Origin: Chamaelirium japonicum
Taxonomy: Eukaryota; Streptophyta; Magnoliopsida; Liliales; Melanthiaceae
DNA: 64,000 bases
Assembly: GCA_947650365.1 (NCBI GenBank)
Contig: OX393549.1
Span: 30,161,209 to 30,225,208 of the forward strand
Reading direction: 5' to 3'
This document shows, one piece after another, positions 12,604 through 26,465 of the stretch (positions are counted from its first letter, which is position 1; every line of letters begins with the position of its first letter). A model generated the notes under the pieces. That model searched no databases and was not told where the DNA came from. It saw nothing but the letters and a program-made list of their open reading frames with translations. The position numbers and the translations under genes are program-made.

Positions 12604-13796
12604 AATTCATTCTAATTCATTCATACAATCTATTCTAATTCTTTCACACGATCCATTCTAATTCATTCGTACAATCCATTCTTACTCATTGGTACGATCC
12701 ATTCTAATTCATTCGCACGAATGTATCCATTCTAATTCATTCGTGCGAATCCATTCTAATTCATTCGTACGATCGATTCTAATACATTCATACGATCCAT
12801 TCTAATTCATTTGCACGAATATATCCATTCTAATTCATTCGTACGATCCATTCTAATTCCTTCGTACGATCCATTCGAATTCATTCGTACGATCTATTCT
12901 AATTCATTCGTACGATCCATTCTTACTCATTCGTATGATCCATTCTAATTCATTCGTACGATCCATTCTATTCTAGTTCATTCGTACGATCCAATCAAAT
13001 TCATTTATACAATCCATTCTTACTCATTCGTACGATCCATTCTAATTCATTCGCACGAATATATCCATTCTAATTCATTTGTATAATCCATTCTAATTCA
13101 TTCGCACGATCCATTCTAATTCATTCGTACAATCCATTCTAATTCATTCGTACGATCCATTCTAATTCATTCGTATGATCTATTCTAATTAATTCGTATG
13201 ATCCATTCTAATTCATTCGTACGATCCATTCTAATTCATTTGCACGAATATATCCATTATAATTCTAATTCATTAGCATGATCTATTCTAATTCATTCAG
13301 ACGATCCATTCTAATTCATTCGCACGAATGTATCCATTCTAATTCATTCATACGATCCATTCTAATTCATTCGCACGATCCATTCTAATTCATTAGCACG
13401 AATATATCCATTCTAATTCATTCGTACGATCCATTCTATTTCATTCATACGATCCATTCTAATTCATTCGCACGAATGTATCCATTCTAATTCATTATCA
13501 CGATCCATTCTAATTCATTCGTATGATCCATTCTAATTCCTTCGTACGATCCTTTCTAATTCCTTCGTATCCATTCTAATTCACTCATACGATCCATTCT
13601 AATTCATTCATACGATCTATTCTAATTCATTCATACAATCCATTCTAATTCTTTCACACGATCCATTCTAATTCATTCGTACGATCCATTCTAATTCATT
13701 CGCACAATCCATTCTAATTCATTCGCACGAATGTATCCATTCTAAATCATTCGTATAATCCATTCTATTTCATTCCTACGATCCATTCTTACTCAT
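12604..13796 (+). repeat. Satellite block, forward
   Basis: Includes internal breaks at 12966 (CCATTCTATTCTAGTTC) and 13258 (CCATTATAATTCTAATTC), both pentamer-step slips. It ends in CTTACTCATTGTACGAATG. Confidence 0.9.
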
Positions 13797-14943
13797 TGTA
13801 CGAATGAATTAGAATGGATCCTACGAATGAATTAGAATGGATCGTGTGAAAGAATTAGAATGGATCGTACGAATGAATTAGAATGGATACATTCGTGCGA
13901 ATGAATTAGAATGGATACATTCGTGCGAAAGAATTAGAATAGATCGTATGAATGAATTAGAATGGATCCTATGAATGAATTAGAATTGATCGTACGAATG
14001 AAATAGAATGGATTGCACGAATGATTTAGAATGGATCGTACGAATGAATTAGAATGGATCGTGTGAAAGAATTAGAATGGATTGTATGAATGAATTAGAA
14101 TGGATCGTACGAATGAATTAGAATGGATCATACGAAGGAATTAGAATGGATCGTACGAATGTATTAGAATGGATCCTATGAATGAATTAGAATGGATCGT
14201 GCGAATGAATTAGAATGGATCGTACGAATGAATTAGAATGGATCGTGCTAATGAATTAGAATTGATCGAACGAATGAATTAGCATGGATCATGCTAATGA
14301 ATTAGAATGGATTGTGGGAATGAATTAGAATGGATCGTACGAATGAGTTAGAATGGATCGTACGAATAAACTAGAATGGATACATTCGTGCGAATGAATT
14401 AGAAAGGATCGTACGAATGAATTAGAATGGATCGTACGAATGAATTAGAATGGATCGTACGAATGAATTAGAATGGATACATTCGTGCGAATGAATTAGA
14501 ATGGATCGTATGAATGAATTAGAATGGATCGTGCGAATGAATTAGAATGGATCGTACGAATGAATTAGAATGGATTCGTACGAATGAATTAAAATGGATA
14601 CATTCGTGCGTACGAATGAATTAGAATAGATCGTATGAATGAATTAGAATAGAATGTATGAAAGAATTAGAATCGATCGTACGAATGAATTAGAATGGAT
14701 CATACGAATTAATTATAATGGATCATACGAATGAATTAGAATGGATCGTACGAATGAATTAGAATGGATCGTACGAATGAATTAGAATGGATACATATGT
14801 GCGAATGAATTAGAATGGATTGTACGAATGAATTAGAATGGATCATACGAATGAATTAGAATGGATCATATTAATGAATTAGAATGGATCGTACGAATGA
14901 ATTAGAATGGATACATTCGTGCGAATGAATTAGAATGGATCGT
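13797..14943 (-). repeat. Satellite block, reverse
   Basis: Carries the TGCGAAAGAATTAGAATAG subtype near 13922, ATTAGCATGG near 14279 and a fused CATTCGTGCGTACGAATG near 14602. It ends in RF-6 (GATCGTGCACGAATGTATCC). Confidence 0.91.
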
Positions 14944-17900
14944 GCACGAATGTATCCATTCTAATTCATTCGTACGATCCATTCCAATTCATTAATATGA
15001 TCCATTCTAATTCATTCGTACGATCCATTCTAATTCAAATGCACAAAGGTATCCATTCTAATCCATTCGTAGGATCCATTCTAATCCATTCATACGATCC
15101 ATTCTAATTCATTCGTACGATCCATTCTAGTTCATTCGCTCGAATGTATCCATTCTAATCCATTCGTACGATCTATTCTAATCCATTCGTACGATCCATT
15201 CTAATACTTTCGCATGAATGTAACCATTCTAATTCATTCATTTGATCCATTCTTATTCATTCGTACGATCCATTCTAATTCATTCGTCCGATCCATTCTA
15301 ATTCATTCGCACGAATGTATCCATTCTAATTCATTCGTACGATCCATTCTAATTCATTCGTACTATCCATTCTAATTCATTCGTACGATCCATTCTAATT
15401 CATTCGTACGATCCATTCTAATTCATTCGCACGAATGTATCCATTCTAGTTCATTCGTACGATCCATTCTAATTCGTTCGTACGATCCATTCTAATTTAT
15501 TCGCACGATCCATTCTAATTCATTCGTACGATCAATTCTAATTCATTCGCACGAATGTATCCATTCTAATTCATTCATACGATCCATTCTAAATCATTCG
15601 TACGATCCATTCTAATTCATTCGTACGATCTATTCTAATTCATTCGTCCGATCCATTCTAATTCATTTGCACGAATGTATCTATTCTAGTTCATTCGTAC
15701 GATCCATTCAATTTCATTCGTACGATCCAATCTTACTTATTCGTATGATCCATTCTAATTCATTCGGACGAATGTATCCATTCTAATTTATTCGTACGAT
15801 CCATTCTAATTCATTCGTACGATCCATTCTAATTCATTCGTCCGATCCATTCTAATTCATTCGCACGAATGTATCCATTCTAATTCATTCGTACGATCCA
15901 TTCTAATTCATTCGTACGATCCATTTTAATTCATTCGTAAGATCCATTCTAATTCATTCGTACGATCCATTCTAATTCATTCGTACGATCCATTCTAATT
16001 CATTCGCACGAATGTATCCATTCTAGTTCATTCGTACGATCCATTCTAATTCATTCGTACGATCCATTCTAATTCATTCGCACGATCCATTCTAATTCAT
16101 TCGTACGATCAATTCTAATTCATTTGCACGAATGTATCCATTCTAATTCATTCGTACGATCCATTCTAATTCATTCGTACGATCCATTCTAATTCATTCA
16201 TACAATCCATTCTAATTCTTTCACACGATCCATTCTAATTCATTCGTAGGATCGATTCTAATTCATTTGTACAATCTATTCTATTTCATTCGTACGATGC
16301 ATTCTTACTCATTCGTATGATCCATTCTAATTCGTTTGCACGAATGTATCCATTCTAATTCATTCGTACGAATCCATTCTAATTCATTCGTACAATCCAT
16401 TCTATTTCATTCGTACGATCCATTCTTACTCATTCGTACGATCCATTCTAATTCATTTGTAAGATCCATTCTAATTCATTCGTACGATCCATTCTAATTC
16501 ATTCGCACGATCCATTCAAATTCATTCATACAATCCATTCTAATTCATTCCTTATGATCCATTCTAATTCATTCGCTCGAATGTATCCATTCTAATCCAT
16601 TCGTACGATCCATTTTAATTCATTCGTACGATCCATTCTAATTCATTCGCATGAATGTAACCTTTCTAATTCATTCATTTGATCCATTCTAATTCATTCG
16701 TACGATCCATTCTAATTCATTAGCACGATCCATGCTAATTCATTCGTTCGATCAATTCTAATTCATTAGCACGATCTATTCTAATTCATTCGTACGATCC
16801 ATTCTAATTCATTCGCACGATCCATTCTAATTCATTCATTGGATCCATTCTAATTCATTCATACGATCTATTCTAATTCTTTCGCACGAATGTATCCATT
16901 CTAATTCATTCGCACGAATGTATCCATTCTAATTTATTCATACGAATCCATTCTAATTCATTCATACAATCTATTCTATTTCATTCGTACGATCCAATCT
17001 AGTTCATTCGTACGATCCATTTTAATTCATTCGTACGATCCATTCTAATTCATTCGTATGATCCATTCTAATTAATTCGTATGATCCATTCTAATTCATT
17101 CGTACGATCCATTCTAATTCATTCATACAATCCATTCTAATTCATTCGCACGAATGTATCCAATCTAATTAATTCGTACGATCCATTCTAATTCATTCGT
17201 ATGATCCATTCTTATTCATTCACACGATCCAGACTAATTGATTCGCACGATCCATTCTAATTCATTCGCACGAATGTATCGATTCTAATTCATTCATACG
17301 ATCCATTCTAATTCATTCGTACGATCCATTCTAATTCATTCGCACAAATGTATCCATTCTAATTCATTCGTATGATCCATTCTAATTCATTCGTATGATC
17401 AGTTCTAATTCATTCACAAAATCTATTCTAATTCATTCATACGATCCATTCTAATTCATTCGCACGATCCATTCTAATTCATTTGTACGATCCATTCTAA
17501 TTCTTTCACACGATCCATTCTAATTCATTCGTACGATCCATTCTAATTCATTCGCACGATCCATTCTAATTCATTCGTACGATCCATTCTAATTCATTCA
17601 TACGATCCATTCTAGTTCATTCCTACGATCCATTCTAATTCATTCGCACAAATGTATCCAATCTAATTCATTCATACGATCCATTCTTACTCATTCGTAT
17701 GATCCATTCTATTTCATTCGTACGATTTATTCTAATTCATTCGTACGATCCATTCTAATTCATTCGTACGATCCATTCTAATTCCTTCGTACGATCCATT
17801 CTAATTAATTCGTACGATCTATTCTAATTCATTCATACGATTCATTCTAATTCATTCGAATGAGGTATTCTAATTCATTCGTACGATCCGTTCTAATTCA

Positions 17901-18248
17901 TTCGTACGATCCATTGTAATTCATTCATACAATCCATTTAGATGCATTCGCACAAATGTATCCATTCAAATTCATTCGTACGATCCAGTCTAATTCATTC
18001 GTACGATCCATTCTAATTCCTTCGTACGATCCATTCTAATTCATTCGTACGATCCATTCTAATTCATTCGTACGATCCATTCTAATTCCTTCGTACGATC
18101 AATTCTAATTCATTTGTACGATCCATTCTAATTCATTCGTACGATCCATTCTAATTCATTCGTGCAATCCATTCTATTTCATTCGTACGATCCATTCTTA
18201 CTCATTCGTACGATCCATTCTAATTCATTCACACGAATGTATCCATTC
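14944..18248 (+). repeat. Longest single-orientation block, forward
   Basis: About 3.3 kb with no switch, the longest in the window. It begins at RF-6, carries the GCACAAAGG unit at 15041 and repeats the TTCTTACTC, CTCGAATG and GAATGTAACC subtypes in an order seen in smaller blocks. The CACAAAATC marker lies near 17396-17430. It ends in FR-1. Confidence 0.93.
15041..15480. repeat. CTCGAATG module, copy 1
   Basis: GCACAAAGG, CTCGAATG and GAATGTAACC units in order. Anchors 15041 and 15221 recur 46371 bp downstream. Confidence 0.9.
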
Positions 18249-18898
18249 GTACGAATAAATTAGAATAGATTGTACGAATGAATTAGAATGGATCGTACAA
18301 ATGAATTAGAATGGATCGTACGAAGGAATTAGAATGGATCGTACGAATGAATTAGAATGGATCGTACGAATGAATTAGAATGGATCGTACGAAGGAATTA
18401 GAATGGATCGTACGAATGAATTAGACTGGATCGTACGAATGAATTTGAATGGATACATTTGTGCGAATGAATCTAAATTGATTGTATGAATGAATTACAA
18501 TGGATCGTACGAATGAATTAGAATGGATCGTACGAATGAATTAGAATACCTCATTCGAATGAATTAGAATGAATCGTATGAATGAATTAGAATAGATCGT
18601 ACGAATAAATTAGAATGGATCGTACGAATAAATTAGAATGGATCGTGGGAATGAATTAGAATGGATCGTACGAATGAATTAGAATGGATCCACCGATTGA
18701 GTTAGAATGGATCATACGAATGAATTAGAATGGATTGTACGAATGAATTAGAATGGATTGTGCGAATGAATTAGAATGGATCCTATGAATGAATAAGAAT
18801 GGATCGTACGAATGAATTAGAATGGATCGTGCGAATGAATTAGCATGAATCGTACGAATGTATTAGAATGGATCGTACGAATGAATTAGAATGAATCG
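18249..18898 (-). repeat. Satellite block, reverse
   Basis: Starts at FR-1. Contains the GAATGAATCTAAATTG and GGATCCACCGATTGAG subtypes (near 18466 and 18685). It ends in RF-3 (AGAATGAATCGTACGATCC). It is related to 40908-41588. Confidence 0.91.
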
Positions 18899-19655
18899 TA
18901 CGATCCATTCTAATTCAATCGTCCGATCCATTCTAATTCATTCGCATGAATGTATCCATTCTGATTCATTCGTACAATCCATTCTATTTCATTCGTACGA
19001 TCCATTCTTACTCATTCATATGATCCATTCTAATTCATTCGTATGATCCATTCTAATTCATTCGTACGATCCATTCTAATTCATTCGTAGGATCCATTCT
19101 AATTCATTCGCACGATCCATTCTAATTCATTCATACGATCCATTCTAATTAATTCATACGATCCATTCTAATTCATTCCTACAATCCATTCTAATTCATT
19201 CGCCCGATCCATTCTAATTCATTCATACGATCCATTCTATTCGAATGGATCATGCGATCCATTCGAATTCATTCGCACGATCCATTCTAATTCATTCATA
19301 CGATCCATTCTAATTCATTCATACAATGCATTCTAATTCTTTCACACGATCCATTCTAATTCATTCGTACGATCCAATCTAATTCATTCATACAATCCAT
19401 TCTATTTCATTTGTATGATCCATTCTTACTCATTCGTATGATCCATTCTAATTCATTCGTACGATCCATTCTAATTCATTTGTACGATCCATTCTAATTC
19501 ATTCGTACAATCCATTCTATTTCATTCGTACGATCCATTCTTACTCATTCGTATGATCCATTCTAATTCATTCGCACGAATGTATCCATTCTAATTCATT
19601 CATACAATCCATTCTAATTCATTCCGTATAATCCATTCTAATTCATTCGTACGAT
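18899..19655 (+). repeat. Satellite block, forward
   Basis: From RF-3 to FR-2 (CGTACGATCGTATG). Holds the perfect 28-bp hairpin at 19240-19267 and two TTCTTACTCATTCG units. Confidence 0.92.
19240..19267. repeat. Perfect 28-bp hairpin, copy 1
   Basis: TTCGAATGGATC, loop ATGC, GATCCATTCGAA: 12-bp exact arms inside an otherwise forward block. It is a micro-inversion of about half a monomer. Confidence 0.93.
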
Positions 19656-20081
19656 CGTATGAATGAATTAGAATGGATCGTACGAATGAATTAGAATAGA
19701 TTGTGCGAATGAATTAGAATGGATCGTACGAATGAATTAGAATGGATCGTACGAATGAATTAGAATGGATCATACGAATGAGTAAGAATGGATCGTACGA
19801 ATGAATTAGAATGGGTCGTACGAATGAATTAGAATGGATCGTACGAATAAATTAGAATGGATACAATCGTCCGAATGAATTAAAATGGATCATACGAATG
19901 AGTAAGAATGGATCGTACGAATGAAATAGAATAGACTGTACGAATGAATTAGAATGGATCCTACGAATGAATTAGAATGGATCTTGTGAAAGAATTAGAA
20001 TGGATGGTATGAATGAATTAGAATGGATCGTATGAATGAATTAGAATGGATCGTGCGAATGAATTCGAATGGATCGTACGA
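19656..20081 (-). repeat. Satellite block, reverse
   Basis: From FR-2 to RF-1 in reversed sense. Contains GAGTAAG, TCCGAATG and GTGAAAGAATT subtypes in that order, an order reused in many reverse blocks. Confidence 0.92.
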
Positions 20082-20089
20082 ATTCATTC
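20057..20089. repeat. RF-1 junction, reversed core (reference copy)
   Basis: Same 11-bp arms as 27669-27701, but the core reads AATGGATCGTA, the exact reverse complement. Other copies in this sense are at the switches near 22102 (decayed), 32041, 35973, 37490, 42770 and 47007. The flanks are also exchanged, so this is the whole junction module read from the other strand. Confidence 0.92.
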
Positions 20090-21405
20090 TAATTCATTCA
20101 TACAATCCATTCTAATTCTTTCACACGATCCATTCTAATTCATTCGTACGTTCCATTCTAATTCATTAGCACGATCCATGCTAATTCATTCGTTCGATCA
20201 ATTCTAATTCATTAGCACGATCCATTCTAATTCATTCGTACGATCCATTCTAATTCATTTGCACGATCCATTCTAATTCATTCATAGGATCCATTCTAAT
20301 TCATTCATACGATCTATTCTAATTCTTTCGCACGAATGTATCCATTCTAATTCATTCGCACGAATGTATCCATTCTAATTCACTCGTACGATCCATTCTA
20401 ATTCATTCGCACGATCCATTCTAATTCATTCGTACGATCAATTCTAATTCATTCGCACGAATGTATCCATTCTAATTCATTCGTACGATCCATTCTAATT
20501 CATTCATAGGATCCATTCTAATTCATTCATACAATCCATTCTAATTCATTCGCACGAATGTATCCATTCTAATTCATTCGTACGATCAGTTCTAATTCAT
20601 TCACAAAATCTATTCTAATTCATTCATACGATCCATTGTAATTCATTCACACGAATGTATCCATTCTAATTCATTCATATGATCCATTCTAATTCATTCG
20701 TACGATACATTCTAATTCACTCATACGATCCATTCTAATACATTCATACGATCTATTCTAATTCATTTGCACGAATATATCTATTCTAATTCATTCGTAC
20801 GATCCATTCTAATTCCTTCGTACGATCCATTCTAATTCATTCGTACGATCTATTCTATTTCATTCGTACGATCCATTCTTACTCATTCGTACGATCCATT
20901 CTAATTCATTCGTCCGATCCATTCTAATTCATTCGTACAATCCATGCTAATTCATTCGTTCGATCAATTCTAATTCATTAGCACGATCCATTTTAATTCA
21001 TTCGTACGATCCATTCTAATTCATTCATAGGATCCATTCTAATTCATTCATACGATCTATTCTAATTCTTTCGCACGAATGTATCTATTCTAATTCATTC
21101 GCACGAATGTATCCATTCTAATTCATTCATACGATCCATTCTAATTCATTCGCATGATCCATTCTAATTCATTCGTACGATCAATTCTAATTCATTCGCA
21201 CGAATGTATCCATTCTAATTCATTCGTACGATCCATTCTAATTCATTCATAGGATCCATTCTAATTCATTCATACAATCCATTCTAATTCATTCGCACGA
21301 ATTTATCCATTCTAATTCATTCGTACGATTAGTTCTAATTCATTCATAAAATCTATTCTAATTCATTCATACGATCCATTCTAATTCATTCACACGAATG
21401 TATCT
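20082..21405 (+). repeat. Satellite block, forward
   Basis: Starts in RF-1. The CATGCTAATTCATTCG / TTCGATCAATTC set occurs twice (near 20176 and 20942). Marker doublets lie near 20584 and 21328. It ends in a one-off switch, TGTATCTAGATCGTACG. Confidence 0.92.
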
Positions 21406-22101
21406 AGATCGTACGAATGAACTAGAATGGATACATTCGTGCGAATGAATTAGAATGGATCGTACGAATGAATTAGAATGGATCGTATGAATGAATTAGA
21501 ATGGATCGTACGAATGAATTAGAATGGATCGTGTGAATGAATTAGAATGGATCGTACGAATGAATTAGAATGAATCGTACGAATGAACTAGAATGGATAC
21601 ATTCGTGCGAATGAATTAGAATGGATCGTACGAATGAATTAGAATGGATCGTACGAATGAATTAGAATGGATCGTGCGAATGAATTAGAATGGATTGTAT
21701 GAATGAATTAGAATGGATCTTACGAATGAATTAGAATGGACCGTACAAATGAATTAGAATGGATCCTACGAATGAATTAGAATGGATACATTCGTGCGAA
21801 TGAATAAGAATGGATCGGACGAATGAATTAGAATGGTTCGTACGAATGAATTAGAATGGATCGTACGAATAAATTAGAATGGATACATTCGTCCGAATGA
21901 ATTAAAATGGATCATACGAATGAGTAAGAATGGATCGTACGAATGAAATAGAATAGATTGTACGAATGAATTAGAATGGATCCTACGAATGAATTAGAAT
22001 GGATCGTGTGAAAGAATTAGAATGGATTGTATGAATGAATTAGAATGGATCGTATGAATGAATTAGAATGGATCGTGCGAATGAATTCAAATGGATCGTA
22101 C
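21406..22101 (-). repeat. Satellite block, reverse
   Basis: Thirty or so units ending in an RF-1 whose left arm is decayed (GAATTCAAATGG). From 21873 it belongs to the module shared with 5870-6837. Confidence 0.92.
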
Positions 22102-22488
22102 GAATTCATTCTAATTCATTCATACAATCCATTCTAATTCTTTCACACGATCTATTCTAATTCATTCGTAGGATCCATTCTAATTCATTCGTACAATCTA
22201 TTCTATTTCATTCGTACGATCTATTCTTACTCATTCGTATGATCCATTCTAATTCATTCGGACTAATGTATCCATTCTAATTTATTCGTACGATCCATTC
22301 TAATTCATTCGTACGATCCATTCTAATTCATTCGTACGATCCATTCTAATTCATTCGTCCGATCCATTCTAATTCATTCGCACGAATGTATCCATTCTAA
22401 TTCATTCGTACGGTCCATTCTAATTCATTCGCACAATCCGTTCTATTTCATTCGTACGATCCATTCTTACTCATTCGTATGATCCATT
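22102..22488 (+). repeat. Satellite block, forward
   Basis: Runs from RF-1 to FR-4 (GATCCATTATGGATAC at 22481). It is unit-for-unit parallel to 6099-6485 at a constant offset of 16003. Confidence 0.92.
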
Positions 22489-22811
22489 ATGGATACATTC
22501 GTGCAAATGAATTAGAATGGATCATACAAATGAGTAAGAATGGATCGTACGAATGAAATAGAATGGATTGTGCGAATGAATTAGAATGGATCGTACGAAT
22601 GAATTAGAATGGATCGTGTGAAAGAATTAGAATTGATTGTATGGATCAATTAGAATAGATCGTATGAATGAATTAGAATGGATCGTACGAATGAATTAGA
22701 ATGGATCGTACGAATGAACTAGAATGGATACATTCGTGCGAATGAATTAGAATGGATCATACGAATGAATTAGAATGGATCGTACGAATGAATTAGAATG
22801 GATCGTACGAA
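22489..22811 (-). repeat. Satellite block, reverse, short
   Basis: From FR-4 to RF-2 (ATGCACGATCCATGCT). Contains an aberrant unit, GTATGGATCAATTAG, near 22640. Confidence 0.91.
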
Positions 22812-23245
22812 TGCACGATCCATGCTAATTCATTCGTTCGATCAATTCTAATTCATTAGCACGATCCATTCCAATTCATTCGTACGATCCATTCTAATTC
22901 ATTCGCACGATCCATTGTAATTCATTAGTACGATCCATTCTAATTCTTTCACACGATCCATTCTAATTCATTCGTACGATCCATTCTAATTCATTCGTAC
23001 GATCTATTCTAATTCATTCGTACGATCCATTCTAATTCATTCGTACGATCCATTCTAATTCCTTCGTACGATCCATTCTAATTCATTCATACAATTCATT
23101 CTAATTCTTTCACACGATCCATTCTAATTCATTCGTACGATCCATTCTAATTCATTCGTGCAATCCATTCTATTTCATTCGTACGATCCATTCTTACTCA
23201 TTCGTACGATCCATTCTAATTCATTCACACGAATGTATCCATTCG
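22812..23245 (+). repeat. Satellite block, forward
   Basis: From RF-2 to FR-1. It holds the TTCGATCAATTC set and the GTGCAATCC / TTCTTACTC pair. It is repeated at 24834-25265 and found inverted at 44938-45417. Confidence 0.93.
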
Positions 23246-24061
23246 TACGAATGAATTAGAATAGATTGTACGAATGAATTAGAATGGATCGTACGAATGA
23301 ATTAGAATGGATCGTATGAATGAATTAGAATGGATCGTACGAATGAATTAGAATGGATCTTGCGAATGAATTAGAATGGATCGTACGAATGATTTAGAAT
23401 GGATCGCACGAATGAACTAGAATGAATACATTCGTGCGAATGAATTAGAATGGATCGTACGAATGAATTAGAATGGATCGTACGAATGAATTAGAATGGA
23501 TCGTACGAAAGAATTAGAATGGATCATACGAATGAATTAGAATGGATCATATGAATGAGTAAGAATGGATCGTACGAATGAAATAGAATGGATTGTACGA
23601 ATGAATTAGAATGGATCGTACGAATGAATTAGAATGGATCGTGTGAAAGAATTAGAATGGATTGTATGAATGAATTAGAATGGATCATATGAATGAATTA
23701 GAATGGATCGTGCGAATGAATTCGAATGGATCGTACGAATGAATTAGAATGGATCGTACGAATGAATTAGAATGGATACATTCGTGCGAATGAATTAGAA
23801 TGGTTACATTCGTGCGAAAGAATTAGAATAGATCGTATGAATGAATTAGAATGGATCCTATGAATGAATTAGAATGGATCGTGCGAATGAATTAGAATGG
23901 ATCGTACGAATGAATTAGAATGGATCGTGCTAATGAATTAGAATTGATCGAACGAATGAATTAGCATGGATCGTGCTAATGAATTAGAATGGAACGTACG
24001 AATGAATTAGAATGGATCGTGTGAAAGAATTAGAATGGATTGTATGAATGAATTAGAATGA
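23246..24061 (-). repeat. Satellite block, reverse
   Basis: From FR-1 to RF-1 (with a TTTGTATG variant). It ends with the GTGCTAATG, ATTAGCATGG, GGAACGTACG and GTGAAAGAATT run that precedes most RF-1 switches. Confidence 0.92.
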
Positions 24062-24467
24062 ATTTGTATGATCCATTCGAATTCATTCGCACGATCCATT
24101 CTAATTCATTCATACGATCCATTCAAATTCATTCATACAATCCATTCTAATTCTTTCACACGATCCATTCTAATTCATTCGTACGATCCATTCTAATTCA
24201 TTCGTACAATCTATTCTATTTCATTCGTACGATCCATTCTTACTCATTCGTATGATCCATTCTAATTCATTCGGACGAATGTATCCATTCTAATTTATTC
24301 GTACGATCCATTCTAATTCATTTGTACGATCCATTCTAATTCATTCGTACGATCCATTCTTACTCATTCGTATGATCTATTCTAATTCTTTCGTACGATC
24401 CATTCTAATTCATTCGCACAATCTATTCTAATTCATTCGTACGATCCATTCTAATTCATTCGTACGA
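24062..24467 (+). repeat. Satellite block, forward
   Basis: From RF-1 to reversed FR-2 (CGTACGATCGTACG, a 14-bp perfect palindrome). About 17 units. Confidence 0.92.
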
Positions 24468-24833
24468 TCGTACGAATGAATTAGAATGGATCGTACGGAA
24501 TGAATTAGAATGGATTGTATGAATGAATTAGAATGGATACATTCGTGCGATTGAATTAGAATGGATCATACGAATGAGTAAGAATGGATCGTACGAATGA
24601 AATAGAATGGATTGTGCGAATGAATTAGAGTGGATCGTACGAATGAATTAGAATGGATCGTACGAATGAATTAGAATGGATCGTACGAATGAATTAGAAT
24701 GGATATATTCGTGCAAATGAATTAGAATGGATCGTATGAATGAATTAGAATGGATCGTACGAATGAATTAGAATGGATCGTACGAATGAATTAGAATGGA
24801 TCGTACGAATAAATTAGAATGGATCGTACGAAT
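24468..24833 (-). repeat. Satellite block, reverse
   Basis: Begins with the GTACGGAATG unit diagnostic of reversed FR-2. Shares the private variant TGAATTAGAGTGG (24621) with 26619. It ends in RF-2. Confidence 0.92.
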
Positions 24834-25265
24834 GCACGATCCATGCTAATTCATTCGTTCGATCAATTCTAATTCATTAGCACGATCCATTCTAATTCAT
24901 TCGTACGATCCATTCTAATTCATTCGCACGATCCATTGTAATTCATTCGTACGCTCCATTCTAATTCTTTCACACGATCCATTCTAATTCATTCGTACGA
25001 TCCATTCTAATTCATTCGTACGATCTATTCTAATTCATTCGTACGATCCATTCTAATTCATTCGTACGATCCATTCTAATTCCTTCGTACGATCCATTCT
25101 AATTCATTCATACAATCCATTCTAATTCTTTCACACGATCCATTCTAATTCATTCGTACGATCCATTCTAATTCATTCGTGCAATCCATTCTATTTCATT
25201 CGTACGATCCATTCTTACTCATTCGTACGATCCATTCTAATTCATTCACACGAATGTATCCATTC
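24834..25265 (+). repeat. Satellite block, forward
   Basis: Second copy of 22812-23245, with almost the same variants in the same order. Runs from RF-2 to FR-1. Confidence 0.93.
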
Positions 25266-26061
25266 GTACGAATGAATTAGAATAGATTGTACGAATGAAT
25301 TAGAATGGATCGTACGAATGAATTAGAATGGATCGTATGAATGAATTAGAATGGATCGTACGAATGAATTAGAATGGATCGTGCGAATGAATTAGAATGG
25401 ATCGTACGAATGATTTAGAATGGATCGCACGAATGAACTAGAATGAATACATTCGTGCGAATGAATAAGAATGGATCGTACGAATGAATTAGAATGGATC
25501 GTACGAATGAATTAGAATGGATCATACGAATGAATTAGAATGGATCATATGAATGAGTAAGAATGGATCGTACGAATGAAATAGAATGGATTGTACGAAT
25601 GAATTAGAATGGATCGTACGAATGAATTAGAATGGATCGTGTGAAAGAATTAGAATGGATTGTATGAATGAATTAGAATGGATCATATGAATGAATTAGA
25701 ATGGATCGTGCGAATGAATTCGAATGGATCGTACGAATGAATTAGAATGGATCGTACGAATGAATTAGAATGGATACATTCGTGCGAATGAATTAGAATG
25801 GTTACATTCGTGCGAAAGAATTAGAATAGATCGTATGAATGAATTAGAATGGATCCTATGAATGAATTAGAATGGATCGTGCGAATGAATTAGAATGGAT
25901 CATACGAATGAATTAGAATGGATCGTGCTAATGAATTAGAATTGATTGAACGAATGAATTAGCATGGATCGTGCTAATGAATTAGAATGGAACGTACGAA
26001 TGAATTAGAATGGATCGTGTGAAAGAATTAGAATGGATTGTATGAATGAATTAGAATGAAT
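25266..26061 (-). repeat. Satellite block, reverse
   Basis: Second copy of 23246-24061, one 23-bp unit shorter. Ends in RF-1. Confidence 0.93.
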
Positions 26062-26465
26062 TTGTACGATCCATTCGAATTCATTCGCACGATCCATTCT
26101 AATTCATTCATACTATCCATTCAAATTCATTCATACAATCCATTCTAATTCTTTCACACGATCCATTCTAATTCATTCGTAGAATCCATTCTAATTCATT
26201 CGTACAATCTATTCTATTTCATTCGTACGATCCATTCTTACTCATTCGTATGATCCATTCTAATTCATTCGGACGAATGTATCCATTCTAATTTATTCGT
26301 ACGATCCATTCTAATTCATTCGTACGATCCATTCTAATTCATTCGTACGATCCATTCTTACTCATTCGTATGATCCATTCTAATTCTTTCGTACGATCCA
26401 TTCTAATTCATTCGCACAATCTATTCTAATTCATTCGTACGATCCATTCTAATTCATTCGTACGA
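26062..26465 (+). repeat. Satellite block, forward
   Basis: Second copy of 24062-24467. Ends in reversed FR-2. Confidence 0.93.

Larger units (their letters stand above)
18890..20935. repeat. Dispersed 2.05-kb module, copy 1
   Basis: Spans RF-3, hairpin, FR-2 and reversed RF-1. Anchors at 18901, 19231, 19621, 20061 and 20911 recur at 41591, 41921, 42311, 42750 and 43600. Confidence 0.94.
21873..22817. repeat. Module shared with 5870, copy 2
   Basis: Same switches in the same order. Here the ATGCACGATCCATGCT sequence leads into a real forward block (RF-2), whereas in copy 1 it does not. Confidence 0.93.
22811..24745. repeat. 2.0-kb tandem module, copy A
   Basis: Order RF-2, forward, FR-1, reverse, RF-1, forward, reversed FR-2, reverse. 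Offset to copy B is 2021 bp at the left and 1998 bp from the RF-1 side on. Confidence 0.94.
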
